Assembly (NCBI GenBank): GCA_946803715.1
Contig: CAMPET010000084.1
Span: forward strand, 125,596-189,595
Direction: 5' to 3'
Length of the DNA stretch: 64,000 nucleotides
DNA from: Beroe ovata
Lineage: Eukaryota; Ctenophora; Nuda; Beroida; Beroidae
Below, in pieces: positions 23,336 through 37,700 of this stretch; the stretch's first letter is position 1; every line of letters starts with the position of its first letter. The translations under genes and the position numbers were made by a program. Under the pieces are notes generated by a model, which was given only the letters and a program-made list of their open reading frames with translations, was not told where the DNA came from and made no database searches.

Positions 23336-24232
23336 AATTCCCGATACCACTCATCAATGATGAGTTGTTGCCATAGCAGCAAGATGCGCACGTTATGCCA
23401 CCAAACATTGACCACGTGATGGATAATATACCTCTGGGGGAATCAGCCATAATCATCATGCATGTCATTGTAAACACTGGAGTCTCATAGCCAGACATTG
23501 ATGTGCGTTGCCATGGCAGTGTGATGCACGTGCATGCGCGCCACATGTCATTGTCACCATGGTTACAACTATTCCGCCAGTAATGATAACAGCTCATTTC
23601 AACATGACGGAATTAAGTTACCATGATAACACATTGACAACACGTGACGCGCGCACATCTGCACGTGCAACACCATAGCAACAAGCCCCGAATTTCCACG
23701 TGCTGCTCACCGTATTACAGTGGTTTTGCGAGAGAGTAACTACAGACAGAACTATAACACGCCGTGATGGCCAGGAGATATCTATGATTTACTCATGTTA
23801 AAATGGGGCGGTGTAAACTTTATTCCAACGAGTTGGTCACATTTTCCATAACACCGTTACGTATAATTGATATTGAGTAAAATAAGGATTATTGAGTCGT
23901 TTTTATGAAGGAGTATTCAGCATTCCATGCACGTGTATATATTTACCTGTTCTGGGTTAATACGGGTAGTATCTATAACTCGCTGCCACGCCCAAAGCTC
24001 GACTGACCTGTAGAAGTGACGTGACGTCATCATCACACATAACATGTGTTTCCATGGCAACAAGAATCGACACACATACACACGGAACCCAGGTGCTTAC
24101 TGCTGATTAAGCACAAACACACACAATAGCAGGTTATTGAGTGCTGGACAATCAAAACAAACACATGGAAAATAACACACAGCTATAAACAAAGATTTGT
24201 CAGTCTCAACCGTCATTCCATGACGAAATCCG

Positions 24233-27200
24233 TCAATCTGTGTCAGTGTCCACGATACTCACAGGATTGATCAAGCTCTGGTGCTGTGCTAACTCCAAAT
24301 GCTGCCTCATTACAGCTGCCGCTTGCTGCTGTGGTATCAGCGTCGTCCAGATGTAATCCTCCTGACCCCCCGTGGCGGCCGCTAGCCCAGCAGCCGCATT
24401 GCCCTCCTGGGCGGCGGCGGCTGCTAGCCCGCCCATACCCACCATTCCAGTGGGATCTCCCATGAGAGCTGTTTGTCCGGCAGCCGCCCTCTGATCCGGT
24501 GCTTGTGGCATGGCGGTCTGTATATAGAGAGCGGCGTTTAAAGCATGACGTGCGATAATACCATGTTATTACTGTTACTCCTTCATAATGTCAAATGTGT
24601 GTGTCTGTCAGTGTGTCATGGTGTGCTGCACACGCAATACATATGCTGGATTTATCACACAGACACAGCAAAATCTGGAGCATGAACACGATGTAGCACA
24701 CGCTGCAATTCACTCTAAAATCAAACACGCAGTGCTATAGGTCATGACGAGATCACGGGGCTGCTGTACACTTACCGGTATGCTGGTAATGGGTAGCGTC
24801 TGGTATCCTAGTAACTGGTCCTCGAATGAGAAGGAGTTGGGGGCTGCTAGTTGGGGTGTGGCGGCTGTTGCGGCGTAGGGGGTGGCGAACCGGGGCGAGA
24901 ATGCTGCTGCCGCCTTCAGGGAAGTGAACTCATCGATACTTGTTTTTGAGTCGCATTTCTGGTCGGCATATTTCAAGAAAGGCGTGAAGCTGAAAGCATC
25001 GCGAGTATACTCACATTTGCAAGTTCGTTGACATTTGGCTGAGGTTGAACAGTTGCCGCAGAGTTTGCAGCTGCCAGGGCTGCAGCGAAGTACGGATCTT
25101 GTAGTTGAGTTGCATCGGCGATCGTCAGGGACCTGGGTTGGGTGATTTGTGTAACGCGCGCAGTGGTTTTGTTAATGGTGACGTCACGCGCAGGGTTACG
25201 AACGCCTGTTTGAGAAGACCCTATCGCGTCACAAATTGGCAAGTTGATTGATTCTGTTAAAGCCACAGATCGCACACAGTACACATAAATTGTCGTTTGA
25301 CAAGTCTAGTATAAAACTCTGCGATCAGATGTCAGTGATAACAAACTTGAGATTTCTCGTTATAGTGCTTGATATCATGATTTCACCCGTAACAGTTACT
25401 ACACTTTACCTGGCGAAGGGATGGTTTCTGGCTGCTGCCAGCTCCAGAAAGCTATTCCTCGCGGCTGCTAATCTCTGATATGTGCTGGCTTGGGCGGGAG
25501 CCAGGAATGCTGCGCGCGCACGCAGGGCTGCAGGGTAAGTCACTGAGAAATGGGAGAGTTGGGAGATGAAGATGAGAAGAGAAAGGGTCAGAGATCTGTT
25601 TTCAAGGAAAGGATCAAACGCGAAACTCCAATAGTTCACTTACAACTTGTCGGTGAAACCAAGAACGGTCCTCTGTTGACAACCTTCGTAGCTCGCGGAG
25701 TTGCCCAATTAACCTGTACAGAGAGAACTGGGTTAACCCCTCGAATCCCGTGAGAATAAACCCTTCGATATCCCGTCTCAAGATAAAATTAATCTAATTT
25801 CATGGCAAGAACACGCCAAAACTGAAAAAGTTTCAAAAAATGCGCGTGTCGTGCGCACTGTTGATACATTTGACTGATTTTGGCGCGTCGCGCGCTACGC
25901 AAACCAACACATTTACACCATTACCAATGTGTCACTATTACAACCAAAGCCGCGGCTAAATAATAATCAGCTATACTACACGGTAATTAGAAGTTGACTG
26001 GGGTTTGGTTTCATGGTCATTGTAATCTCGGACACTACACTTAGGGTATAATATCGCTCATTCCTGATCATTACTTTGACAAGAGTGGGAGTATTCACTG
26101 GATACTTATATGACTTGACTAATACTAGACTCACTTGGATCAGATGTAGGTCACTCTAGGTAGAGCAGAATCAATCTACTAATTTTTGGCGAAACCTCTT
26201 AAAACGTTAAGTTGTACATTCTGAGTATTTGAATGTTAACTGACACTTTTGTTTTTGTATAACCACCACTCCTTTACATCATTTAACCCATATGGCCGTG
26301 TATTCATAACAGACAACAATGACCTCTTGTCAAAAATGTACATTTTACATGTCACGAAGAATGTTCATTCGAAGGAAATTCTTCTGTGTGCGTCTTACAC
26401 ATATTTTTGAAGAGCATGCAAGAAAACTTGGCGTGCAGAAATCTTGTTTAGAGAAATGAAACTGTTTACGAAATCACTACTTTTAAAAAGCTGTGTTGTA
26501 TATGCCAAATACAATGTGTCAAAATATGACCATGGAAAGAGACGTGTCTGAAAACAAGAGAGTAACCAATCACGTAACCAAGTTCTAAACATTTCTAGTG
26601 AATCGTTGCCATTTCTTGGCACATTCCATCTCACGTACCGCCTCCATGGTTTTATACATTTTGTACGGTATACATGTTGTACACAGTTCTGTCATATTGT
26701 ATATAAGAACTCGAAAACCATAATATAATGTGTTGGCGTGTGTTGAAAGGAATGCAAAACTTTCACACCTCCAGATATCAGGAATAGAACACACGCACAC
26801 ATTGCCATCTCCGTAGCAACGCTTGATGCGTGAGGGGTTATGCAACGAAACGTGATAGGCAACGCATTCCTATTTCCAGTATTTAACGAGAAATTTCCTC
26901 GTCTCCTAGATTGTGATCGAACTATCGAAGCATTAGAAGCGCAGTGTGATCATTGTCATTACCCTCATTATTATTGACTGTTTTGCCAACAGTCATTATA
27001 TCTCTAGTGTCAGAAATTGGGAGTAATTATCTTGTCAATCTGACCATAAATCCAAAGAAAATTGGGTGATTCTTTTGAACGCGCTTCATCAAAAATCGTT
27101 ATATACTTTTCTAAGAACCTCTCTCCCTCCCTTCTCCCTCTTATTGGTGTAATCTTGGATCAGTATGTCATAATATAATGAAGAGTGGGTAGATGTAAGT

Positions 27201-30200
27201 AAATCACCACAGAGAAGAGAGGAGAGGAGAGGAGATTTTCTCAATAGAGAGCAGAAGTGAGGAGAGGTGAGGGGAAGTAGAGAGAGAGAGGTAAGGATAT
27301 TATTGTACGAGCAACTAGCAAGTAATAGCTCAGATCATATTTCGAGGTTAATCCCGCCCTCAGAATTCCTTGCCATGCGAAAATAGATTTTCAACCCCTT
27401 GCCTTATCAATATTTAATCATCCCCACACCTCAAGCTCACCTCAATCTTCCTGCCGTCTATGATCTGTCCCGAGAGTTTCTGTTTGGCATTGTTCGCCTC
27501 CTCGGCCGTGTACATCGTCACGAACCCGAATCCTTTACTTCCCCGTTCATTGAAGATAATCTCCGCTTCCAGGATGTTACCGAATGGCTGAGGGGAGTGA
27601 GGTTCGGGGATGAGAGGTGAGGAAAAAAAATAAGAAATCGGAAGATTGAATGGAAGAAAAGAGACACGGTAAACTGTGTGCCGCTGAGATCAATCAGTTT
27701 ACTGCTGCTGTTTTCTATTACTAATAGGGAAATCACTCGTAAGTGGTTGCTAGAGACATTTTTGGTGCGTGATCGGTGAGAACTGAGAATGTGTGGATAT
27801 CGTTAATGGTTAGAGTTCATTCAATTCACCATCAGGTACACACGTACACATATCGATTGATCGAGACATTGGAACTTGTAGAGTGCATTCTGTAATGAAA
27901 TGAGCGAGTATCATAATTGCGCAACAGGTATAGAACCCTGATCTCTCACCATTATGAATGTCGTATCATGAACCGAATCACCAGGTCTCATGGTCACTGA
28001 CTGCAGCTCTGACCATTGGTCAGAGCTGCAGTCTCTCACACTAAAAATGGGCTGAAAGATCGCTTTTCTAAGACTGGAAAACCGCTGAATCCAATCTGTA
28101 CCTTAGTAGGTAATCTTGAATAACATGCATCTACTCGAACAGTTGGCGAGAGTGGCTTGTATCAATGACACTCCATTGACCGCCCATTAAAAATCAAAAA
28201 ACCATGATTCATGAATCGCGTCCAAATCATTCCAGACTTGATAGTTACTGTCGGACCAGACTGGGAAATTCCCGTTCAAAAAAGGTATAGGTAGGGACTG
28301 AGTCAGAAGAGTAAGAGCTATCGTTAAGCAGCTATTTAGGATGGAAGTCGCTAGTTTGGTTACCTGCGCAGTTATAAGATTTGCATGTGTTATGAGGTTC
28401 ATTCCTTATAGCATGCTCCCTTTAATACTGTCATGAGAATATTAGTCCTTTCCACACAGTGAATCGTGGAGGTTAAACATGATTTTGGATTCTGAAATGG
28501 GCGTTTCCACTCAGAAATCTGATCGTACGATCCATACTTTAAAGAGAGGCAGCTGGAGCAGATGTACTCCAGTCACCTTATGTACATTATAGTATGACAC
28601 CTGTTCGACACCAGAGTATGTGTGTGGGCGTGTGTGTGTGTGTCTGTGTGTGTGTGTACTGATGTGCTCTACAGATGCTAGTGTACTACAGCTATGATCG
28701 TGTGTGTAATTACCACACAAGAGGCTGGTGACAATGATAGAACCGTCAAAATAGTGATCGAGTCTTGTAGGTTACGCAATAGGCTTGTAACCATCAAAAT
28801 ATACTTGAGCTACAACAACAATGGTTCTTCATTCCTAGTAAATCGTAGGCTTTTATACGAGGGGTGACATTATTGGCTCACCGCCAAGAGTTTAAGCTGC
28901 CCGCCTGATGCGGTAGAATTGTGAAATCATTGCGCAACCACGAAACACATTTCCTTGCGTGTAATAACTGGAAACAATGCAAATTGTGCTCTAGTCCTGC
29001 GGTACAATAGGACAGTCTTCATTCTATGCAGAAACTTGACTCCGATTAAGCAGCAGAACACAGGAATTTGCAAAATTTTCTCATCGATCTAGAATGCGTT
29101 TCTGAATAAAAAGTATGTCGGAATTACTTCATGAATATGAATGTTTTTATTGATTTTGGAGTCAACCATATTTGGTGATTGGTTCGTCTGGCCGATAAAC
29201 ATGAATCAATTCTTGTTTCGAGCTACCAATCGTGAAAAACACAAAAACGGCGTATTTCATGCTTCGACGTATCTCGATACTTCATTGAATCATACATACC
29301 CTTGAGATATACGATTTGAACATTGTGATGACCTAGACAAATTGGTGATTGTTTCAAGTCTGTGTGTAACAAACTTAATAAGGTGAAAATGAGGGGGGTT
29401 AAAGATGATATTTCATTTCATATTTAGGCTAATTAGATGCCTAAACACAATTTATCTGGAATTAAATCATTTCCATGAAATGAAGGAATATTCCCGTATA
29501 TTACACTAGGAGGTAACACATCATTTACTACTGAATCATGACGACCAATTATTGTCCAATCAAACACGGACCACTCTCCCCACGTGAAGTCCACTGCCCC
29601 TGTTTCCATAACAACGTGCATCACGTGACACAGTTTCGTCACGTGAGGCAGTAACAGCAGATCCAGTCCAGGATGACTGGATCAGACTACATGACTCATC
29701 ATGGGAGAGAGAGAGAGATATGTCAATGCAACATAATATTGACCATTCAACCCGGATCAATGTATATTCCAGCCAATTACAACACAATTACGAGTCACGT
29801 GACCAGCGCTTCAACCAATCAACAAGCCGAGTGTAGGAGCAATTAAGTCGTGATTTTGAGCTAGATTAATGCGTGTACAATATATATTATAGCAGAAAGA
29901 GGTTGGGTTAATGGCGGCTGGTAAATTGACAGTACAAAATTGAGGAGGAATTGGAGTTTAGAGATGCTCAACTGACAATACACGTAATATCCCTATCTAC
30001 GTGATTCCACTATAATATTCCCGAGTCATAATACCTGATGTTTGACAATTTTGATGCTCGAAAATTAAACGATTCTCCTCTCCCAGTGAGGACTCCGAGC
30101 AAAGGCTCAGTTCACATTCCAGTCGCGCTGACATGAAGCAAACACCACGAAGTAATAATCTCTGACCTTTCGAACAACATTGAAAACTTACCCGGGGCTG

Positions 30201-33200
30201 AAATTAGACCTAAAAAACACTCAAATCACAGTGAAAACTATCCGGGGCTAAAGTAACACCAAAAAACACACTAACCGAGAAGATCTCAATGAGGTCGAGT
30301 TCTCTGAATCTGAAGGGGATGTTGGTGACGTGGAGTCGTTTACTCTTGTTCGTGGGTTGAGTGGGGATTCCTGGCAAGAGGCCAGGAGCACTGATGGGCG
30401 ACTGTTGCGTGGTTGTCGTCTGAAAATGGTGAGGCGGTGAGGGGGGTAGAAACTTAAAAAGGTGAGGGTTAAAAGGTTATAGTGGGTCCTGGGTCCTGGG
30501 TAAAGAGATGTAGTTAAATTTCACTCCAGAAGTGGGGATTGACTAAGTTTTAAATTGATGAGAAGGGAGGTAAATCTTGTTCCTAAATCGTGACTTAATA
30601 TTCACGATTTCGCTTCTCACAGTCTCACCCTGAGATTCACTTCGTCATTAATAATGCTTCGCGGTGAGGGTTGAATCTCTAATATCGTCTAAATACCTAG
30701 TAAACTCAGAATTGAGCGCACACCGTAATCAGTTAACCACATAACCTCGGAGTGAATTCACCAGAATTTTGTTGGCGGAGTTGACGTATTTAATGTATGT
30801 CGCCCCTGAACCCCAACAAAACCTCGAGAATATTCGACCGAGATTGTAAATCTGCATTGATCCATCCTCACAATTTTCCAAGCTTCAAGAATAAGTTGCA
30901 AGTTCGTATTAGAGCGGTATCAGAATTGCAAATTGAGTACCAAAAGAGAACCGAGAACTGAATGGGAATTGAAATATGTTGTATATGAGTAGATTTTGAG
31001 AATTGTAAGTTGTAAAAGTAGTAGATCATCTAGCTCTAATTGATACTCTAGCTCTATATAATTGATACTCTATCAGCTCCCTGCTCCCCAGGGAATTGCA
31101 GAGTTTGGGGCAGCACTATTATAATAGGGAAGAAGCCAGTGCAACTTTCACACCCAAATTCGGGGACCAATATACCTATATCACATATGATAGACATGAT
31201 TCTCAAACTTGATGACAAGTTTACTATTGCGAGGACCTTGCAGCAACGTTCTAAATAAGTGATTTACTTTGTACCAAGTTTATACCTACCAAAAAGATCG
31301 GAATTCGTCTGATCATCAGAAAAAGTTTCACTTTCAGATACCGAAAGTAGAAACATTTTAACCCATGAGATACTATCAGTGATATTGCTTATCGATACTA
31401 TATCATAATCGATATTTACACTACTCATTGGTATAGTTAGTAGTAGATGCACTCTCTATCTACAACCACTCTAGGGAATATGAATCAGCATTCAGCAGAC
31501 GTAAACAGACTGATAAATCATGGATTATATAAGAGTTGAACAATATAAGATAACGTGTTGCTGCAAGACGTTTGATCGATTTTACTGTGCATCAATCTAT
31601 TGAAATGAGTTTGATAAAAATAATTATAAGTTGGTAAAATTAAATTCGGTTAGATTCGGTAAATTATTTTTCGCTATCTACCTTCATGTGATCTGACATT
31701 GCTTCTGATAGGGGGTTTTCCTTGGGAAAGTTATCCGAGGTGGTATCGATCATGCTCTGGCGCTGCTGGCGAGGAAATGTAACGATCAGCCAATCAGAAT
31801 GGAGGAGAAATGTAAAGTAACCAATCAGAATAGAGGATAACGACCAATCAGGAATGATCAAGAGTGTCAACCAATGAATTAATGATGGTATGTGAGGAAA
31901 ATGAAATGATAGTGTGCGAGATAAAATGCGAAACGAGAAAGGTGTTTGGTTATCAACAGATACAGTAAAAAGGGGGATCATGATAGAAAAAAATAATAAG
32001 ATTTCACTGAAAAAAACATAGCATGGCCCGCATGTAATCTTGGAGAAAAGACTATGTCCGCTAAATGCTCCTGAATGAATGTGAACCGCTCTAGACTTCA
32101 TGAAATAGAGCCAGGTCCTCTAACTCTAGCTGCTGTAGCAGGAAGTGCATGATGATGTAGTATTTGAATAGAGCACAGGATAAATAACAGCTGTACAATA
32201 TGCTTAATTTTCGTAGAAAATAGTATGCAATTACACACATACGCATACTCAAACACACACATGTGGAGCTGCGTGGAGTGGATTAATTATCAGTGATTAA
32301 AGAAACTGTTCATAATAATCAACATGAAGAATTTAATATTCCGCGAAGAATTTATCAAAGAAAACGTATGCTAATCCGGCGAACAAAGAAATCTCCGTAA
32401 AACAATCAACAAACATTGAGCGGTGAGATTGTTTATATCATAGTGGCAAGAGAGATCTCAGTGCACGTTAAAACACGACTTGTATTCAAAACTGGCCATA
32501 AATCACAATAAAAACTGACCATAATCTAGTTGGAATTCATTCAATGGAAGAAAAGAGCATTGTTTGCTGAATAAGTAGAGCTAAACGTCAAACAACGTGA
32601 AATTGGCACCAGCAATAATTGTGAAATCGAATCACCGAATAAGTGAAATATGCGCGGCAGTCAATAAAGTAAGGTATGAAATCTCCCTGAACTCGGATCA
32701 TAGAACGAGATTTCTCACATTCCAAATTAATGACCGGATAGTTAACAGGTTACGATTTCGTTAAACAAACAATCAACAAAACCAATCAAGGGGAATCTTG
32801 CCCCTCATGAAGATTATTAGCTAATTAGTGTATCGTTAAATGGTGTATCCAATTAACGAGGAGATAATAAGGTCACATTATCTCCAAACAATAACATAAG
32901 ACACAGTACACACAGTGTTTAGTTGATATCTGACGAGATAATATAATGTAAATGTGTGCGTTTGTGTGTGTTTGTGTGTGTTGCGCCCTATATGTATTCA
33001 TTCCTCCTATGAAATGCAAGTGGAATTTAAATCAATGAAATGAGTTAATTACCTATTGTTTGAAGATAATGAAGCTGATCACATAAACCTTCTACAACGG
33101 AAAGGTTCAAGACTGGGTAACATTTTACAGATGATACAAAGCCAAAATCCAGGACGTCTAACGAACATATAAACGGGTTGGGGAGCAACTATTCAAGATG

Positions 33201-34758
33201 AAAACACAACCATGAGAGGGTCATTTGAGAGTAAAATAATGACTTAATGACTTAACGACGTTGATATGTTTCATGTGATCTTTGTACAGATTTATATAAT
33301 GCCTGGCTCTAGACACGGCTAGGCGGATCTAAGAAGAGAGACAGAGAGGGAGAGCCGGTAGTGTGTCTGAATCCAGGAAGCTCGGTGGTATCCCGTCTGG
33401 ATCACCAGATCTCCTGACAGAGACTAGGGAGGTCAATGTTTGTATGAAAGTTGGCTCGCTCATCAACCTGTCTGAGTGACAGCAGGGAACATTATATAAT
33501 GCCACGTCATGGGGAGGAATAGAAACGTTTCAAATCTTCACAAAGAGAAAGAGGCAGAGAGGTAGTCAAGAAAACAACAGAAGTTGGGATTGTTCATTGA
33601 TCATCATTTGTTACTGAAAACCCAAGATCACTGATCATATCCACCGAGTAGTTCAGGAAGCTGGAATCCAAGGGTAAGGATGGTGGGATGTGGAACAAGG
33701 ACTTGGGAAAAATGACCCCTCAACACATAGGAGTATCCACAGTCCACGTACACACACACACACACACACANNNNNNNNNNNNNNNNNNNNNNNNNNNNNN
33801 NNNNNNNNNNNNNNNNNNNNNNNNNNNNNNNNNNNNNNNNNNNNNNNNNNNNNNNNNNNNNNNNNNNNNNNNNNNNNNNNNNNNNNNNNNNNNNNNNNNN
33901 NNNNNNNNNNNNNNNNNNNNNNNNNNNNNNNNNNNNNNNNNNNNNNNNNNNNNNNNNNNNNNNNNNNNNNNNNNNNNNNNNNNNNNNNNNNNNNNNNNNN
34001 NNNNNNNNNNNNNNNNNNNNNNNNNNNNNNNNNNNNNNNNNNNNNNNNNNNNNNNNNNNNNNNNNNNNNNNNNNNNNNNNNNNNNNNNNNNNNNNNNNNN
34101 NNNNNNNNNNNNNNNNNNNNNNNNNNNNNNNNNNNNNNNNNNNNNNNNNNNNNNNNNNNNNNNNNNNNNNNNNNNNNNNNNNNNNNNNNNNNNNNNNNNN
34201 NNNNNNNNNNNNNNNNNNNNNNNNNNNNNNNNNNNNNNNNNNNNNNNNNNNNNNNNNNNNNNNNNNNNNNNNNNNNNNNNNNNNNNNNNNNNNNNNNNNN
34301 NNNNNNNNNNNNNNNNNNNNNNNNNNNNNNNNNNNNNNNNNNNNNNNNNNNNNNNNNNNNNNNNNNNNNNNNNNNNNNNNNNNNNNNNNNNNNNNNNNNN
34401 NNNNNNNNNNNNNNNNNNNNNNNNNNNNNNNNNNNNNNNNNNNNNNNNNNNNNNNNNNNNNNNNNNNNNNNNNNNNNNNNNNNNNNNNNNNNNNNNNNNN
34501 NNNNNNNNNNNNNNNNNNNNNNNNNNNNNNNNNNNNNNNNNNNNNNNNNNNNNNNNNNNNNNNNNNNNNNNNNNNNNNNNNNNNNNNNNNNNNNNNNNNN
34601 NNNNNNNNNNNNNNNNNNNNNNNNNNNNNNNNNNNNNNNNNNNNNNNNNNNNNNNNNNNNNNNNNNNNNNNNNNNNNNNNNNNNNNNNNNNNNNNNNNNN
34701 NNNNNNNNNNNNNNNNNNNNNNNNNNNNNNNNNNNNNNNNNNNNNNNNNNNNNGCTCT

Positions 34759-34797
<39 letters not shown>

Positions 34798-37700
34798 GCA
34801 GCAGTGGAGCGCACATAGAAACAACACATTCCAGCGGGTAGAATAATAATATACCGGAAAGAACCAATCAGAGTCCACCAGCTATACCACGAGACGATAA
34901 TTGACCAATGGGAATCAAGCGAAGTGATCTGTAGAGCGTATGATATCGGATTACGGTGTAAATCTCTCTCTTTCGGCAGCGGCGGGCAATGTAATGAGAT
35001 TTAAGAGAGGGGGATTGCATGATCTGTGAAAAAGCTAGGGACCTCTAATTCGATTTCAACATCTACCCTGGACCCACACAGCAAAGATTGTGCTATTGTG
35101 TCTGCAGAACTGTGTGGGTCGTTCATACAGACACGAAAACAAACACACACGTAAGAACAAACTGACAACATATTATGAAGACATGAGAACAGTAAACTGA
35201 GATCATCTACTAATCCTTTGGCCACTCAAACTCCACACACACTCCACACACGCACACACACACACACACACTCACACACAATCGAACTGAGATCGTTCAA
35301 AGAGTGCCCCTTATGAAAACAATGTTCACTTATGATGTGGCATACTGCACACTATGATCTAAGGTCAAACACAAGGTTTTGATACACAGAAGGACAAAGG
35401 ACAAATTCCTCAATCCTCATGATCGAGGTGTACTTTACACGTGTCCGGTCATTGATCACTCGATATTTTGAGGTATCACAAGTCACGGGGAAAAGTCCAA
35501 AATTAGATCAGGAATCGATACATCATCCAAATCCGCCGAATGGATGGATTTCTATGAGTAGTTATCTATGGAGATATCTATCATATTATCATATCCTCGC
35601 CCCCCCCCCTAACGTTGCTACTATTGATACTATTGAAGCATGTGCTGTATCCTAGCAACAAACTGAGTTGGTGATATTATCACGGCGTAGATATCAGTTT
35701 CACAACCATCTGCACTCGGTAAATAGAAGTACGTTCAAACAAGCTCTTTTATCAAAAAAGCATACGTTTCAGAGTCTTCTCAACCCTCATTGAATTCATA
35801 TTACTCCGTGTTCAATCTAGAAAGAGACGTCATGACCGTAAAATCATTAATTCAAATCTCATTTTCCTCTTGTCCATCGAGAAAAGGATGATCAGAATTA
35901 TCGTCGACCACACAAACACGAACACATGTCGGAATCGGGGCACATGTCAGAATTCGCCGTGAAATACTCCGACACAATTATAATCTGTGTTCTGGCAGTT
36001 CTGACAATTATAATGAGTGTTCTGACTGTGGTTGTCGGGGGTATTATTGACAGGTCTGGCCGGTCAAATTCCGAGAATGCTTGGAGTGGTTTCGGGGTAG
36101 TGTGGACTAATAATGTGTGAAGTAACGTGTGTCGATAATTTGTAGAAAGCGGAATGTGAGAATAGAGAATAGACACATAATATTTGATATTTCGATCAAT
36201 GATCTATAAGCGAAAACCATAGGTCGTCAAAAGCTGTTGCACTGTTATATCGAAAATCAACGACAACTTATATCGAGAAACCGTTGGACGACCGCAGATA
36301 ACAACCACTCTACTAATTGAAGGGGGATATCGAAAACTCGTCGAGGGTAAAACTCTTACAAGAACAAAGGGAGGGCTGGAGTTAACAAGAACAATAACGC
36401 TTACCTTGCTGTTGTTGTTGTTAACTGCAGTGTTATAACACAATACAATTATTATTATTGCTGTAGGGTGGAGAGCAGTATGATAATTATCATAGGTATC
36501 ACACGCATTTAAGTTGATGTACAAATATTATTGTATAGAAACAATTAACAAACAAACAAACAAACATATATAAGTGACAAATAAACAAACAATATATTGC
36601 CCACAGGACGAACGAACGAACGAACATAAATGGAAGAGTACAAACAATGAACAAGTATATACGAACAGATTGATAATCTTCCACTTTAATATCAGAACTA
36701 GTGAACTGGTGACGACATCATAACTAGCTTCATGCCATTTTGCTGAACAATTAGACATGTACAAAGTGCAGATCAAGCTCGAAATAATGTGAAGGAGAAG
36801 CTCACTTTTCCTTGACACCATTTTTCAATGACAAAATTCTCCGTTGACACCAATTCTCACTGACACCAATCTCGCTAGACACCATCTTTCCTTGACACCA
36901 CTTTTTCTCGACACCACTCTCGGTTGACACCACTTTTCCTTCACACCACTATCCGTTGACACCACTTTCCAGTATAAACTTGACACCATTCTACACCTTG
37001 ACACCACTTTGTTCTGAAACCACTCCTCGTTGGCACCAATTTGTCCTTACACTACCTACTCTACTTCTGACTGTCATGACTCCACCCTGACACGAAAACC
37101 TTCCTCAAACCACGAAAAACAAAATATACTTGATATTGTACTTATCGGTAAACCCCGTTCATACATAATAGGTGATAATGATTCTCGGACCACCGTAAGA
37201 CGTTCTTTTCAACTCCACATAGCGTTGAGAAAAATTACTGCCATCTATATATTGAGATACAAGGAAAACTGCGAATCCGGGTCGAATTCGTATAAAAAGT
37301 TCTGCTCAGACGTGCCAGGAAACAGCTACGTTTTTGGAATACAACCCACTTAATAAGGAACAAGTTATAAACGCTGTCAGTAAACATTCTCCTGGAGCAT
37401 TTTGAGCATATTTGCTGCAATGTTTTCTGTCTACTACCTATAATAACTGCTATAAGTGTTTGAGTGTTGACAGCAGTTTTGACACTTCGTATCGCTTGAT
37501 GAATGTGTGTCCGCAAAACATCATGCTCTGCTCTGATGTACTTCAGAGAATCTAAGATGGACTAGGACCTGAATTAGGGAGGGAAGATCGACAATGATCG
37601 ATCTTTGTCTGTATTTGACTATATCACGTCATATTCTGTTGGCACGAACATCCAATCAACAACCTTTATTGGTCTCAGGCTGTGATAGATCCATAAGGTG

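Larger units (their letters stand above)
18511..24232. other. Gene-poor intergenic region
   Basis: No exon with a credible frame and splice sites was found on either strand. It contains an assembly duplication around the single N at 20056, palindromic X-box-like sites at 20691-20740, several GTTNCCATGG-type motifs and CACGTG E-boxes between 23380 and 23710, and a reverse-strand AATAAA at 23819-23824 that could end the Rbfox transcript. Confidence 0.6.

Noticed and set aside
31664-32101. 145-codon minus-strand ORF taken as a whole
   Set aside because: Only its last part is coding (Rbfox exon 2, 31682-31765); the upstream part is promoter-like sequence with CCAAT boxes.
33628-34878. Long ORFs of 369-416 codons on both strands
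   Set aside because: They are runs of X from the 983-base N gap flanked by CA/GT repeats, not coding sequence.
36380-36430. Possible 20-nt microexon before a GTAAGC donor in Rbfox intron 1 (minus strand)
   Set aside because: Acceptor and donor are present but 20 nt would shift the Rbfox frame, and the tract is a simple AAC repeat.
36825-37007. Minus-strand ORF rich in Val-Ser and Lys-Trp-Cys
   Set aside because: Translation of the 17-bp GACACCA repeat array; the similar ORF at 52349-52582 arises the same way.
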